Positions 1-7,641 of a stretch of DNA of 34,291 nucleotides are shown in pieces. The position numbers and the translations under genes are program-made. The DNA is from an uncultured Lachnospiraceae bacterium (GTDB lineage Bacteria; Bacillota; Clostridia; Lachnospirales; Lachnospiraceae), in assembly GCA_944382125.1 (NCBI GenBank), contig CALWMV010000011.1:1-34291 (forward strand), given 5' to 3'. The notes below the pieces were generated by a model, which had not been told where the DNA came from, did no database searches, and was given only the letters and a program-made list of their open reading frames with translations. How positions within the stretch are numbered: position 1 is the first letter of the stretch; each line of letters starts with the position of its first letter.

Positions 1-802
1 AGCAGGGCTGGCAGTAATTGCATCTGCGGCAGAAGTTCTCTCCCAGCTCTCCTCTTACCTTGTCAAAGCCCTGCTTTTCCTCCTCGGTAAGGGGTGACTC
101 ATCCAGCACTGCCTCTATGTTCTGCTTTGCCTCCTCAACGCTGTACATGCCCGGGATGACTATGGTCACATCAGGATTGGCGCAGATATATCTGAGGGCC
201 AGCCTGCCGTCCTCTATGGCTCCTCCTGCCAGAGGCTTCATGTCTATGAAGCCCACATTCTTCTCTGCAGCCTTCCTGATGAGCTCGGTTCCCTGAAACT
301 CTACTATGTTGTAGGGGAACATGATGGTCTCTATCTCGTCAAGGGAAAGGCCCTTTTCAAATACTTCAGTAGAGTGAGCAGTAAGTCCGATATGGCCTAT
401 CTTTCCTTCGGCCTTTGCCTCCCTGAGAGCCTCCATGGCTCCTCCCTCTGAGAGTATCTTCTCAAGATTCTCCATGCTGGGGTTATGTATCTGATAAAGG
501 TCAATATAGTCTGTTTTGAAATTCTTAAGGCTTGTGTCTATGTCCCGTGCCATGTCCTCCTTTGTCACGGACATGCTCTTTGTGGCTATGATGAAGCGAT
601 CCCTGTGACCCTCCATGGCCTCTCCCAGCAGGGCCTCACTTACGGTATATCCTCTGGCGCTGTCCACATAGTTGACTCCCTGTTCCATCAGATACATCAG
701 AAGCTCCTTTACCTCCTCAGCACTGTTCTTCTGGATGGGGATACCGCCAAGTCCTATTTTTGATACCTTAAGCCCTGTCTTTCCCAAAGTAACATACTTC
801 AT
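1..802 (-). CDS. Aldo/keto reductase with C-terminal Fe-S cysteine cluster (3' end outside window)
   Basis: A NADPH-dependent (beta/alpha)8-barrel oxidoreductase of the aldo/keto reductase superfamily; the substrate is unknown. The frame starts at an ATG (800-802) with TAGGAGGT about 10 bases upstream (813-820) and runs off the window edge, giving 267 visible residues. It begins MKYVTLGKTGLKVSKIGLGG. The family tetrad is visible as the Asp and Tyr of NYVDSARGYT, the Lys of IATKS and the His of LYQIHNP. The visible end carries four cysteines in a C-x2-C-x2-C-x2-C arrangement (residues 258, 261, 264, 267). This fits the subfamily of these reductases that carries a C-terminal 4Fe-4S-type cluster. 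The gene is separated from the ABC transporter upstream by a terminator, so it is probably transcribed alone. The family call is secure; the reaction is not. Confidence 0.9.
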   Translation of the reverse strand, partial: MKYVTLGKTGLKVSKIGLGGIPIQKNSAEEVKELLMYLMEQGVNYVDSARGYTVSEALLGEAMEGHRDRFIIATKSMSVTKEDMARDIDTSLKNFKTDYIDLYQIHNPSMENLEKILSEGGAMEALREAKAEGKIGHIGLTAHSTEVFEKGLSLDEIETIMFPYNIVEFQGTELIRKAAEKNVGFIDMKPLAGGAIEDGRLALRYICANPDVTIVIPGMYSVEEAKQNIEAVLDESPLTEEEKQGFDKVRGELGENFCRRCNYCQPC

Positions 803-849
803 ACAGTCACATACCTCCTACATTTATTTTCAGGTCCCTTTTACGGGCT

Positions 850-870
850 TATCTGCCCATGGGACAGATA
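850..870. promoter_or_regulatory. Near-perfect 21-base palindrome in the leader of the aldo/keto reductase gene
   Basis: TATCTG and CAGATA arms flank a self-complementary CCCATGGG core with a single unpaired base. It lies between the putative -10 element and the ribosome binding site of the reductase gene, where an operator or an mRNA hairpin would act. No known regulator site was recognised. Confidence 0.4.
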
Positions 871-876
871 CTTTGC

Positions 877-907
877 TTTATACATATCTCTTCATCTATG
901 CCGTAAA
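877..907 (-). promoter_or_regulatory. Possible promoter of the aldo/keto reductase gene
   Basis: Minus-strand TTTACG (902-907) and TATAAA (877-882) are separated by 19 bases, in the only space between the upstream terminator and the gene. The -35 match is poor and the spacer is long. A long spacer occurs at MerR-type activated promoters, but nothing else supports that here. Confidence 0.3.
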
Positions 908-909
908 TC

Positions 910-950
910 AAAAAACCGCCGACATACTCTATAAATAGTACGCCAAGCGG
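910..950 (-). terminator. Rho-independent terminator after the ABC transporter operon
   Basis: On the minus strand an imperfect stem of about 12 pairs (arms 937-950 and 916-928, loop 929-936) is followed by six Ts (plus-strand A run 910-915). It lies about 90 bases past the last permease stop codon and ends the four-gene operon. Confidence 0.75.
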
Positions 951-1038
951 CTTTTTACGTCAATGAAAAATACTCAATATTTCAAGCTGAAGATCTGACA
1001 GCTCAAAATCTTATGACCGTAAGATCGATGCCAGGGCA

Positions 1039-2541
1039 TCAGGGCCAGATGACTGACTTTACGGCATCAGTATTTTCTTCGTCACCGGCTGTCTTCTTTA
1101 CGACCTTCTTATCCTTTTTCTTCCATGCATGCATGGCCAGGGATACCGCGATGACACCGTAGCATATGAACATACGGATGTACTCACTTATCGCAGAGTC
1201 TCCGATGATCTGGGTGGCCGCAAGGGGTGCGACCACAAACAGGGTGTGGAACAGCACGACGCCTATGATCGCCTGTCTGTTATTGGCCTTCTGCACGCTT
1301 GCTCCGCCGACCAGCAGGGCTGCAACCGCATAAAGTCCTACGTTGGACTGCTGCTGCACAGTGTTGAAAGTACCCAGGTTCTGAAGATATATGAGCTGTC
1401 CCCAGGCAGCAAGCACTGTGGATATGCAGGTAGCCGTGATACGTATCTTGTCCACATTGATACCTGCGGAACCTGCCACTATACGGTTCTGTCCCACGGT
1501 CCTCATGTCCTGTCCGAGCTTGGTATCAAGTATCCAGTTATTAAAGAAGCAGAACAGGCAGATGACTGCATAGGTACATGCAGAGATGCTTACGCTCTTA
1601 AGTATGTCCCTGATGGCAGGTATATAGCTGAGAGCAAGGACTGCGGCGGTAAGCACTGCCGTCTTAACGAGCTTGTCCTTCGTTATGTCCCTCTTAAGGG
1701 CAAACTTCCTTATAACGAGGGAAAGAAGGTAAACTATCATGGCTATACGGAGTGTATCGCTCAGTATAAGCCTTGTGCCTCCGATCATGGCGCTTATGCC
1801 GGGCACTGCCATGAGCACGAAGGAAAGTACCAGACCTATGGCTGAGGCAATGATCTTGCCCATGCTCTCCTTCTTATCAACAGTCATGTTCTTTTTGCTT
1901 CCGAAGACGATATTGATAAGCTGAACAACTATTATGAACAGCATCAGTATGCGGAATACCGTTACAAAGCTTATATCATCCAGAGCATACTTTATGCTGT
2001 CTGAAAGATCAAAGGCATTTCTGAGTCCGAAGCCTCGATCCAGCAGGTTGGGATCATCGTAGGGGATAAGTCCTCCTATGATGTAGAGGGTGAACAGTCT
2101 GTATACTCCGTCTGCGAAGAATCCGAGCACCAGACCGGTGATCATCTCTGATCCCTTGGTCTTGTTGAAGAGTATACCCAGAAGCCATCCGAAAAGTATG
2201 GCCATGGGTGTTGCAAACAGGGCGCAGAGCATGAAGCCTCCGATGCCCGTAAAGCCCCAGTGTACCACAAAAAATATGGCGATCTGGGCTGCTATCGCAC
2301 CTACTACTATACCGAAGTTCATACCCAGTCCTGCAAGGCAGGGGATGATCAGGGCAAGTACCAGGCAGGCGTTCCTTCCGAATCTGGAAAACACCTCTGA
2401 GGCGATATAGTTGAGGGAGGTGTTCGATGCGGCTATACAGCCGATGCAGAGCACCGTAAAGAGTATTATGACCTTGTTCTTGAACAATACGTTCTTAGCG
2501 TAGCTGCCGAAGGAGATCTTTTTCTCTGTATTATTCTTCAT
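1039..2541 (-). CDS. ABC importer permease (RbsC/BPD_transp_2 type), second permease of the DUF3798 system
   Basis: Integral membrane permease of about 500 residues, longer than the usual 320-370 for this family. It is almost entirely hydrophobic helices, with a charged C-terminal tail (KKKDKKVVKK). The family-type glycine-rich stretch is seen near the N-terminus (GLGMNFGIVVG). The cytoplasmic coupling region (AGSAGINVDKIRI, then LYAVAALLVGGAS) closely matches the partner permease encoded just upstream, so the two probably form a heterodimeric channel. The ATG at 2541 is chosen over the longer frame (to 2589) because AGGGAGG lies about 8 bases upstream. With this start the gene overlaps the preceding permease by 11 bases, which suggests translational coupling. 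It is the last gene of the operon, before a terminator at 910-950. The substrate is unknown. Confidence 0.9.
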   Translation of the reverse strand: MKNNTEKKISFGSYAKNVLFKNKVIILFTVLCIGCIAASNTSLNYIASEVFSRFGRNACLVLALIIPCLAGLGMNFGIVVGAIAAQIAIFFVVHWGFTGIGGFMLCALFATPMAILFGWLLGILFNKTKGSEMITGLVLGFFADGVYRLFTLYIIGGLIPYDDPNLLDRGFGLRNAFDLSDSIKYALDDISFVTVFRILMLFIIVVQLINIVFGSKKNMTVDKKESMGKIIASAIGLVLSFVLMAVPGISAMIGGTRLILSDTLRIAMIVYLLSLVIRKFALKRDITKDKLVKTAVLTAAVLALSYIPAIRDILKSVSISACTYAVICLFCFFNNWILDTKLGQDMRTVGQNRIVAGSAGINVDKIRITATCISTVLAAWGQLIYLQNLGTFNTVQQQSNVGLYAVAALLVGGASVQKANNRQAIIGVVLFHTLFVVAPLAATQIIGDSAISEYIRMFICYGVIAVSLAMHAWKKKDKKVVKKTAGDEENTDAVKSVIWP

Positions 2542-3625
2542 TTGAGGAACCTCCCTTCGCCTTTGTAAGTGCATAGAGGATAACGCCATTCTGTATTATC
2601 TGACGCATCGTATCTGATATATCCGTACCTGCAAGGAGCTTATTGGATACGGGAGGTGTGAACATCAGGAGTCCCTGGAACAGGAAGGTTCCTATGATCA
2701 CGTGGCTTATCTTGGCCTTGGATGTGGTTGCTCCTCCGATGAGGATGGCTGCCACGCACTGGAAGCCCATCTGAAGAGGCGCAGTATAGGCCTGAAGTAT
2801 GCCGAAGCCCTGGGTATATACGACTATTCCGATGGCACCGAGGACTGTGGAAATGGCTATGCCCTTTATACGCATCTTATCCACGTCTATGCCGTTGGCC
2901 CTTGCAAAGCTGGGATTGGATCCTGCTGCAGTCATGGCCATACCTGACTTGCTTCTGAAGTAAAGGAATATAACCAGACAGCAGAGCAGGAAAAAGATAA
3001 CCAGTCCCGTAGGGATGTATACTCCGCCTTCTCCTCCGAGGGAGAATCCGAGGAAGTCATTAAGGACTCCTCCGAAGCTTGAATCCATGCTAAGTGAGTT
3101 ACGCACTCCCGATGCGCCTATGGGCCACTTTATCTCACTGTTTGTGAAGGGTGCCCTGAACCATACTATACACATAAGATATATGAAGGAATATCCTATG
3201 TATGTGGTCACGGTCATCTCAGAGCCCTTGACGCTGTTAAGTATCTTTCCGTAGGCCACACCCACGAACCAGGCAAAGAAAGCACTGCTTATCATGGCAA
3301 AGATGATCGCTGCCCAGGGTCCGAGCCCGGGGATGATGGCATTGAACATATCGGTTATGCCGAACTCTATTGCCAGCAGGCTTCCCAGAAGTCCGCAGAC
3401 TATACCAAGGCTTATACCGAAGTTGGGTCCGATACCGCACTTTATCGAAGGGACCATGGCAAGCACCAGTATGCCCCACATTCCCCAGTACTTTATCGTA
3501 CTTCCTATGTAGGAATTGACATTGATGTCATTGACATATGCCAGTAAAACTATAAAAAGGAAGAACAGGATTATGATAAGGCGGGGCAAATTGACACGCT
3601 TTAAACTGTCCTTAAGCTTCTCCAT
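2531..3625 (-). CDS. ABC importer permease (RbsC/BPD_transp_2 type), first permease of the DUF3798 system
   Basis: Membrane permease of 364 residues, a normal family length, made of successive hydrophobic helices. It has the motif GIGPNFGISLG near the N-terminus and a conserved cytoplasmic segment (AAGSNPSFARANGIDVDKMRI, followed by CVAAILIGGATTSKAK). This is the family pattern for permeases of sugar- or nucleoside-type importers that work with a tandem ATPase. The ATG at 3625 has GGAGG with an 8-base spacer; the in-frame GTG at 3634 is only 3 codons further out and has no spacing to that site. The gene overlaps the ATPase gene by 14 bases upstream and the second permease by 11 bases downstream, so the three are read as one coupled unit. 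The substrate cannot be told from sequence alone. Confidence 0.92.
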   Translation of the reverse strand: MEKLKDSLKRVNLPRLIIILFFLFIVLLAYVNDINVNSYIGSTIKYWGMWGILVLAMVPSIKCGIGPNFGISLGIVCGLLGSLLAIEFGITDMFNAIIPGLGPWAAIIFAMISSAFFAWFVGVAYGKILNSVKGSEMTVTTYIGYSFIYLMCIVWFRAPFTNSEIKWPIGASGVRNSLSMDSSFGGVLNDFLGFSLGGEGGVYIPTGLVIFFLLCCLVIFLYFRSKSGMAMTAAGSNPSFARANGIDVDKMRIKGIAISTVLGAIGIVVYTQGFGILQAYTAPLQMGFQCVAAILIGGATTSKAKISHVIIGTFLFQGLLMFTPPVSNKLLAGTDISDTMRQIIQNGVILYALTKAKGGSSNEE

Positions 3626-5219
3626 TATCCGCACCTCCTACTTTTACTCCGGACATGGCCAGGCCGAAGTCCGCATCGCTGTCCTCAGGCTTAAGTATAC
3701 CTGAGATCTTGCCGTCAGAAACTATAGCTATCCTGTCGGAGAGGCTGCGGAGCTCATTGAGCTCAGAGCTTACAACTATGATGGTCATGCCGTTCTCACG
3801 ATTAAGCTTGACCAGGAGCTCAAGCACAAGCTTCTTTGCTCCGATATCTATACCTCTTGTAGGCTCGGATACCACCAGAAGCTTGGGAGCAAGGGTCAGG
3901 GCCCTGGCCAGACATACCTTCTGCTGATTTCCTCCTGAAAGGCTTCCAACCAGCTGCTCAGGACCGACACATCTGATATCGAGTTCCTTTATCATGTCCT
4001 CTGCATGTTTCTTTGCAGCAGCGGCATCATACTGGGTGAAGAAGCCTACCTTCTTCATGAATTTATTCTCCACCTGGGTGGCAGTGAAGATGATGTTCTG
4101 CTCTATGGACTCCTCAAGGAGCAGGCCCACGCCCTTCCTGTCTTCGGACACGAAGACCATGTGCTTTGAAAGAGCATCGCCGAGCTTCTCGGGATCTATC
4201 CTCTCCCCATCAAATTCGATGGTACCTGAGGTTTCATAAAGTCCCTGTATACCATTGGGTATGCCTATCTTGCCCTGTCCGGCAAGTCCTCCGATGCCGA
4301 GGATCTCTCCTCTTATAACATCCAGATCCACACCTCTTACGGTCTCTCCTGGCATATCCACATGATAGTCACGGAGCTTCAGGATAATATCATCCTTATC
4401 AAGCTTCCTGTCTCCGCCGGCGTTGTCCACCAGCTTCTCCACCTTTCTTCCGATCATCATCTCTGCGATCTTTGCGGCGGTGGTATCCTTGGTCTCAAGC
4501 CTGTCTATGAAGGTTCCGTCACGAAGGATAGTTATGCTGTCAGCCACCTCGATGACCTCGTCTATACGATGGGTTATGAAGATGATGGCTATGCCCTTTC
4601 CTGCTATGACCTTCATGGTACGGAGCAGTCTCTCGGCCTCAGACTCCGTAAGCACGGCTGTGGGCTCATCAAATATGAGGAGCTTCATGCCGGTCTTGTC
4701 TATCTCCCTGGCGATCTCGATGAACTGCATGTAGCCGACGGGAAGGCCTCCAACCATGGTGTTCTCATCTATGCCGAGGCCTATGGTATCCATGGCACGT
4801 CTCGCATCCTTTGCCATGGTCCTGCGGTCCAGCTCCTCCAGGGACTTTCCAAGTATGGCACTTGCCACAGTAGGAGTGGTTACCTCTCTTCCAAGCTTGA
4901 TGTTTTCAGTTGCGGTGAATCCCGGTATGAGCATGAACTCCTGATGTACCATGCCTATGCCGCACTCCATCGCCTTCTGGGGTGAGTCGATCTTCACGGG
5001 CTTTCCATCGATCTCGATGGTTCCCTCATATCCTCCCGTATTCCATATGGCCGGCATACCGAAGAGTATGTTCATCAGTGTTGATTTGCCGGCGCCGTTC
5101 TCTCCCATAAGAGCATGGATCTCTCCCGGCTTTACCTGCAGGCTGACATTTTTCAGCACCTTATTGCCGGAAAACTCCTTGGAGATATTATCCATTTTAA
5201 CTACGTATTCCGAACTCAA
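3612..5219 (-). CDS. ABC importer ATPase with two nucleotide-binding domains (RbsA/MglA-like)
   Basis: Cytoplasmic energy-coupling subunit with two ABC domains in one chain (535 residues). Domain 1 has a Walker A (GENGAGKST, residues 39-47), a degenerate signature (GGLPVGYMQFIEIARE) and Walker B (LLIFDEPTAVL). Domain 2 has a weak Walker A (GLAGQGKIGI), a canonical signature (LSGGNQQKVCLARAL) and Walker B (LLVVSEPTRGID). One good and one degenerate site is usual for the RbsA/MglA family. Start choice: a TTG at 5219 has GGAGG five bases upstream and gives the N-terminus MSSEYVVKMDNISKEF. An in-frame ATG at 5231 overlaps that GGAGG and has no good site of its own, and the frame stays open to 5300. 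A strong hairpin separates this gene from the upstream lipoprotein gene. The family is secure; the exact start is uncertain. Confidence 0.92.
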   Translation of the reverse strand: MSSEYVVKMDNISKEFSGNKVLKNVSLQVKPGEIHALMGENGAGKSTLMNILFGMPAIWNTGGYEGTIEIDGKPVKIDSPQKAMECGIGMVHQEFMLIPGFTATENIKLGREVTTPTVASAILGKSLEELDRRTMAKDARRAMDTIGLGIDENTMVGGLPVGYMQFIEIAREIDKTGMKLLIFDEPTAVLTESEAERLLRTMKVIAGKGIAIIFITHRIDEVIEVADSITILRDGTFIDRLETKDTTAAKIAEMMIGRKVEKLVDNAGGDRKLDKDDIILKLRDYHVDMPGETVRGVDLDVIRGEILGIGGLAGQGKIGIPNGIQGLYETSGTIEFDGERIDPEKLGDALSKHMVFVSEDRKGVGLLLEESIEQNIIFTATQVENKFMKKVGFFTQYDAAAAKKHAEDMIKELDIRCVGPEQLVGSLSGGNQQKVCLARALTLAPKLLVVSEPTRGIDIGAKKLVLELLVKLNRENGMTIIVVSSELNELRSLSDRIAIVSDGKISGILKPEDSDADFGLAMSGVKVGGADNGEA

Positions 5220-5278
5220 GTTTACCTCCATCTTTCTGGGTACAAAAGCAGAACTACTGTGTCTCATTAAACGCATAT

Positions 5279-5311
5279 AATGCGCCCGCCGTTCTGCCAC
5301 GCGGGCGCATT
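5279..5311 (-). promoter_or_regulatory. Strong intercistronic hairpin between the binding protein and the ATPase
   Basis: Perfect 11-base GC-rich arms (5279-5289 and 5301-5311) surround an 11-base loop, between the lipoprotein stop codon and the ATPase start. There is no T run after it on the minus strand, so it does not look like a full terminator. Hairpins in this position in binding-protein operons commonly protect the upstream mRNA and raise the amount of binding protein relative to the membrane subunits. That role is inferred here. Confidence 0.7.
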
Positions 5312-5347
5312 AGCTTAAGCCTTATATGACTCTGTTCTGTTCAGATA

Positions 5348-6547
5348 TCAGAAATCATAGAACGGGCAAAGTATCAGATAGAAGTTATCAAGCTCTCCGT
5401 TGGAATCGGAATAGTTGGTTATCTGAGTCTCCTCGCCGCCGATCTTCTTGATCTCCTCAAACAGGGCTTCCTCGTTGTAGGTGGATCCCTCGTCAGGAGT
5501 GATCTCGCCCTCGCAGTACTTGATACCGTACTCAACGCCGGCCTCGATCATAAGCATGTTGATGGGAACTGCCCATGATGACATCCTTCCGGTATTGCCT
5601 GCCTCTGCAACTGCTGCAGTGATCTGATCAAGCATATACTGTACATCACCCTCGTGTCCCTCTGTTGAGATGTTGAAGGCTGACGGATATCCGTGATAAG
5701 GGCTCGGGCAGCACTGCTGAGGATATATAGCTCCGGTCTCAGCAACCTGCTGGATGAGCGGTGTCTGCATTGAGCAGTTGGTTGCGAAGAATGCTGTATC
5801 CTTGCCGTACTGCTCTACAAGTACAGGGATGTTCTCTGTGATCCATGCCTGTGCTCCGGTAACGCCTGCGTCTCCTGTAGGATCGGGAGCTGTTGCATCA
5901 ACGAACTCAATTCCGAGCTCCTCACAGGTCTGCTTCATAAGGTCACGGCGGGCACCGATGGTAGCATATCCAAGGTGACGCTCGAAGGATATATGAACGA
6001 AGGTCTTTGCACCCTGCTTAGCTGCCTGCTCGGGAACTGTGCGTCCCATGGAGAGCTCGTCTACCAGCAGACAGATATCAGCTGCCTCAGCGATAACGCC
6101 GGGATCCTCTGCGCAAACTCCGCAGATGAACAGGATATCGTCACGGGTCTCCCTTACTCTCTCTATAGCAGCGGTAGCACCGGGAACTGCCTGAACGAAT
6201 ACTATAACCTTAACTGCAGGATCTGCAGCCATACTTGTAACTACGTTGATGGTCTGCTCGGTCTCAGTTGAGAAGTTGTCAGGATATGTAGCGGTAACTA
6301 TCATATCTCCGTACTTTTCCTTCATCTGAGTAGCCATCTGGTACTCTTCCTCACCCTGAGATACCGTACCGGTGATGATACCGATCTTGTAATCTCCGGC
6401 TGCTTCCGCACTGTCGCCCTCGGCGGAAGTCTCAGCTGCTGCCTCGGTAGCTGCTGCCTCGGTCTCTGTGGAAGCTGAGCTGTCACATCCTGCAAGCAGG
6501 CTGAGAGACATCGCAGCTATAAGAGCGATACTGAGAAACTTTTTCAT
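5348..6547 (-). CDS. DUF3798-type substrate-binding lipoprotein of an ABC importer
   Basis: Lipoprotein of 399 residues with a signal peptide and a lipobox (SLLAGC, lipidated Cys21), followed by a low-complexity Ala/Glu/Thr linker to about residue 50. A periplasmic-binding-protein-like fold then begins at YKIGIITGTVSQGEEEY. The mature part resembles the poorly characterised DUF3798 family, recalled from general features rather than a search. Several cysteines (ICGVC, ATNCS, QQCCP) and a Cys-Pro-Phe-rich C-terminus are visible. Start: ATG with AGGAGGA 6 bases upstream. It is the first gene of the operon, ahead of a tandem ATPase and two permeases, so it should capture the substrate outside the membrane. 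The ligand is unknown; sugars, nucleosides and other small polar molecules are all possible. Confidence 0.85.
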   Translation of the reverse strand: MKKFLSIALIAAMSLSLLAGCDSSASTETEAAATEAAAETSAEGDSAEAAGDYKIGIITGTVSQGEEEYQMATQMKEKYGDMIVTATYPDNFSTETEQTINVVTSMAADPAVKVIVFVQAVPGATAAIERVRETRDDILFICGVCAEDPGVIAEAADICLLVDELSMGRTVPEQAAKQGAKTFVHISFERHLGYATIGARRDLMKQTCEELGIEFVDATAPDPTGDAGVTGAQAWITENIPVLVEQYGKDTAFFATNCSMQTPLIQQVAETGAIYPQQCCPSPYHGYPSAFNISTEGHEGDVQYMLDQITAAVAEAGNTGRMSSWAVPINMLMIEAGVEYGIKYCEGEITPDEGSTYNEEALFEEIKKIGGEETQITNYSDSNGELDNFYLILCPFYDF

Positions 6548-6570
6548 AATCTGTCCTCCTTGTTATTGAT

Positions 6571-6592
6571 GGCGGCCGGCAGATATGCCGCC
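6571..6592 (-). promoter_or_regulatory. Leader hairpin just upstream of the lipoprotein ribosome binding site
   Basis: GGCGGC and GCCGCC arms enclose a short centre, about 10 bases from the AGGAGG of the lipoprotein gene. It could modulate initiation or protect the 5' end of the mRNA. No riboswitch consensus was recognised. Confidence 0.4.
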
Positions 6593-6600
6593 TATTGATC

Positions 6601-6612
6601 AAAGGATCCTTT
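6601..6612. promoter_or_regulatory. Perfect 12-base palindrome downstream of the importer promoter (possible operator)
   Basis: AAAGGATCCTTT is a perfect palindrome, extended imperfectly by GA/TC at the ends. It lies roughly 25-35 bases into the predicted transcript of the importer operon. The position suits a repressor operator, but the cognate protein is not in the window. Confidence 0.35.
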
Positions 6613-6641
6613 CGTCTCCCCAAATCTCAATATAGTAACTT

Positions 6642-6669
6642 ATTTTACGTCAATCCCCCGAAAAGTCAA
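6642..6669 (-). promoter_or_regulatory. Promoter of the DUF3798 ABC importer operon
   Basis: Minus-strand TTGACT (6664-6669) and TAAAAT (6642-6647) are separated by 16 bases. Each is one mismatch from the sigma-A consensus. It lies between the rlmB terminator and the lipoprotein gene, giving a leader of about 90 bases. Confidence 0.65.
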
Positions 6670-6679
6670 TAAAAATCTC

Positions 6680-6718
6680 AAAAAAATATGCCTGATATAT
6701 CAATCTTATATATCAGGC
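6680..6718 (-). terminator. Rho-independent terminator of rlmB
   Basis: Perfect 11-base arms (6708-6718 and 6690-6700) with a 7-base loop. On the minus strand the stem is followed by ATA and seven Ts (plus-strand A run 6680-6686). It starts about 37 bases after the rlmB stop codon. Confidence 0.9.
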
Positions 6719-6754
6719 TGCTTTATCATAGTAAAACATTGCTGTAAAAATACT

Positions 6755-7501
6755 TTAAAACTCTGATCTCTGTCTCACTATCTCATAGCAGAGCACTCCG
6801 CAGGCGACTGAAGCATTGAGGGAGTCTATGTCTCCTTTCATGGGAATGGAAGCGATCATGTCGCATTTCTTCCTCACAAGCTCTGACACGCCACGGCCCT
6901 CGTTGCCTATGACAAGGCCGATGGGGCCCTTTAAGTCCAGCTTATACATGATCTCCCCGCCCATATCCGCACAGGCGAACCAGAGGCCCCTCTTTTTGAG
7001 CTCTTCTATGGTCCTGGAGATATTCCTGACCTTGGCGACAGGAGTATAGTTTATGGCTCCCGCAGAGGCCTTGGCAACCACCGGCGTCAGCCCCACTGCC
7101 CTGTCAGCCCTGATGATGACTCCATGGGCTCCGCAGAGATTGGCCGTACGTATGATGGCACCCAGATTGTGAGGATCCTCTATCCCGTCAAGTATGATGA
7201 GGAAGGGGGGCTCTCCCTTCTTTTCCGCCTCCGAAAGTATGTCCTCCACCGAGGCATAATCATAGGCAGCACAGAGGGCTATGGCTCCCTGGTGCTTTCC
7301 TGTCTCCGACATGGCGTCAAGCCGTTCTTTCCTGACATAGCTCAGTTTAGTCTCAGGATGCTTCCGAAGTTCCCTCAGTATGGTATCAAAGGCATGCTCT
7401 CCGCCGCCCTCAAGAAGAAAGAGCCTGTCCACGCTTCTTCCTGATCTGAGGGCTTCGGTGACCGCATTCTTTCCTTCCAGCTTCTGTTCCGTATATCTCA
7501 T
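6755..7501 (-). CDS. rlmB: 23S rRNA (guanosine-2'-O)-methyltransferase RlmB (TrmH/SpoU family)
   Basis: SAM-dependent SPOUT-class RNA 2'-O-methyltransferase of 248 residues, the usual length. The N-terminal substrate-binding domain begins with EGKNAVTEALRSG. The catalytic knot domain shows the three family motifs: ILDGIEDPHNLGAIIRTA (about residues 103-120), IGLVIGNEGRGVSELV (about 198-213) and IPMKGDIDSLNASVACGV (about 219-236). The ATG has AGGAG about 7 bases upstream. By analogy with E. coli RlmB it would methylate a conserved guanosine of 23S rRNA; close relatives in Bacillota can have other RNA targets, so the exact site is inferred. The gene is flanked by a terminator downstream and a 140-base gap with a possible promoter upstream, so it is probably a single-gene unit. 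Confidence 0.9.
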   Translation of the reverse strand: MRYTEQKLEGKNAVTEALRSGRSVDRLFLLEGGGEHAFDTILRELRKHPETKLSYVRKERLDAMSETGKHQGAIALCAAYDYASVEDILSEAEKKGEPPFLIILDGIEDPHNLGAIIRTANLCGAHGVIIRADRAVGLTPVVAKASAGAINYTPVAKVRNISRTIEELKKRGLWFACADMGGEIMYKLDLKGPIGLVIGNEGRGVSELVRKKCDMIASIPMKGDIDSLNASVACGVLCYEIVRQRSEF

Positions 7502-7523
7502 AAGATCTCTCCTCTGTGTGCAG

Positions 7524-7529
7524 ATTATA
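7524..7529 (-). promoter_or_regulatory. Possible -10 element of the rlmB promoter
   Basis: A perfect minus-strand TATAAT lies about 25 bases upstream of the rlmB start codon in the 140-base gap after the TrkA-like gene. No convincing -35 element sits 16-18 bases away, so this is tentative. Confidence 0.35.
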
Positions 7530-7641
7530 TCCTATGGTAGCATATTTTCCGCCGAAAAAGAAGCCGATATCATCAAAGGGGAGCCGCGTCATTTCATCTG
7601 ATCTGCTTTCCGGTGCTGCCGCTGCTCCCGTCTTTTCCTCT

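Noticed and set aside
6548-6640. A riboswitch in the importer leader
   Set aside because: Only a small hairpin and a short palindrome are present; no conserved riboswitch core was recognised in about 90 bases.
7410-7592. A 60-residue minus-strand frame upstream of rlmB
   Set aside because: It overlaps the rlmB start in another frame and contains the probable rlmB promoter; no family similarity seen.
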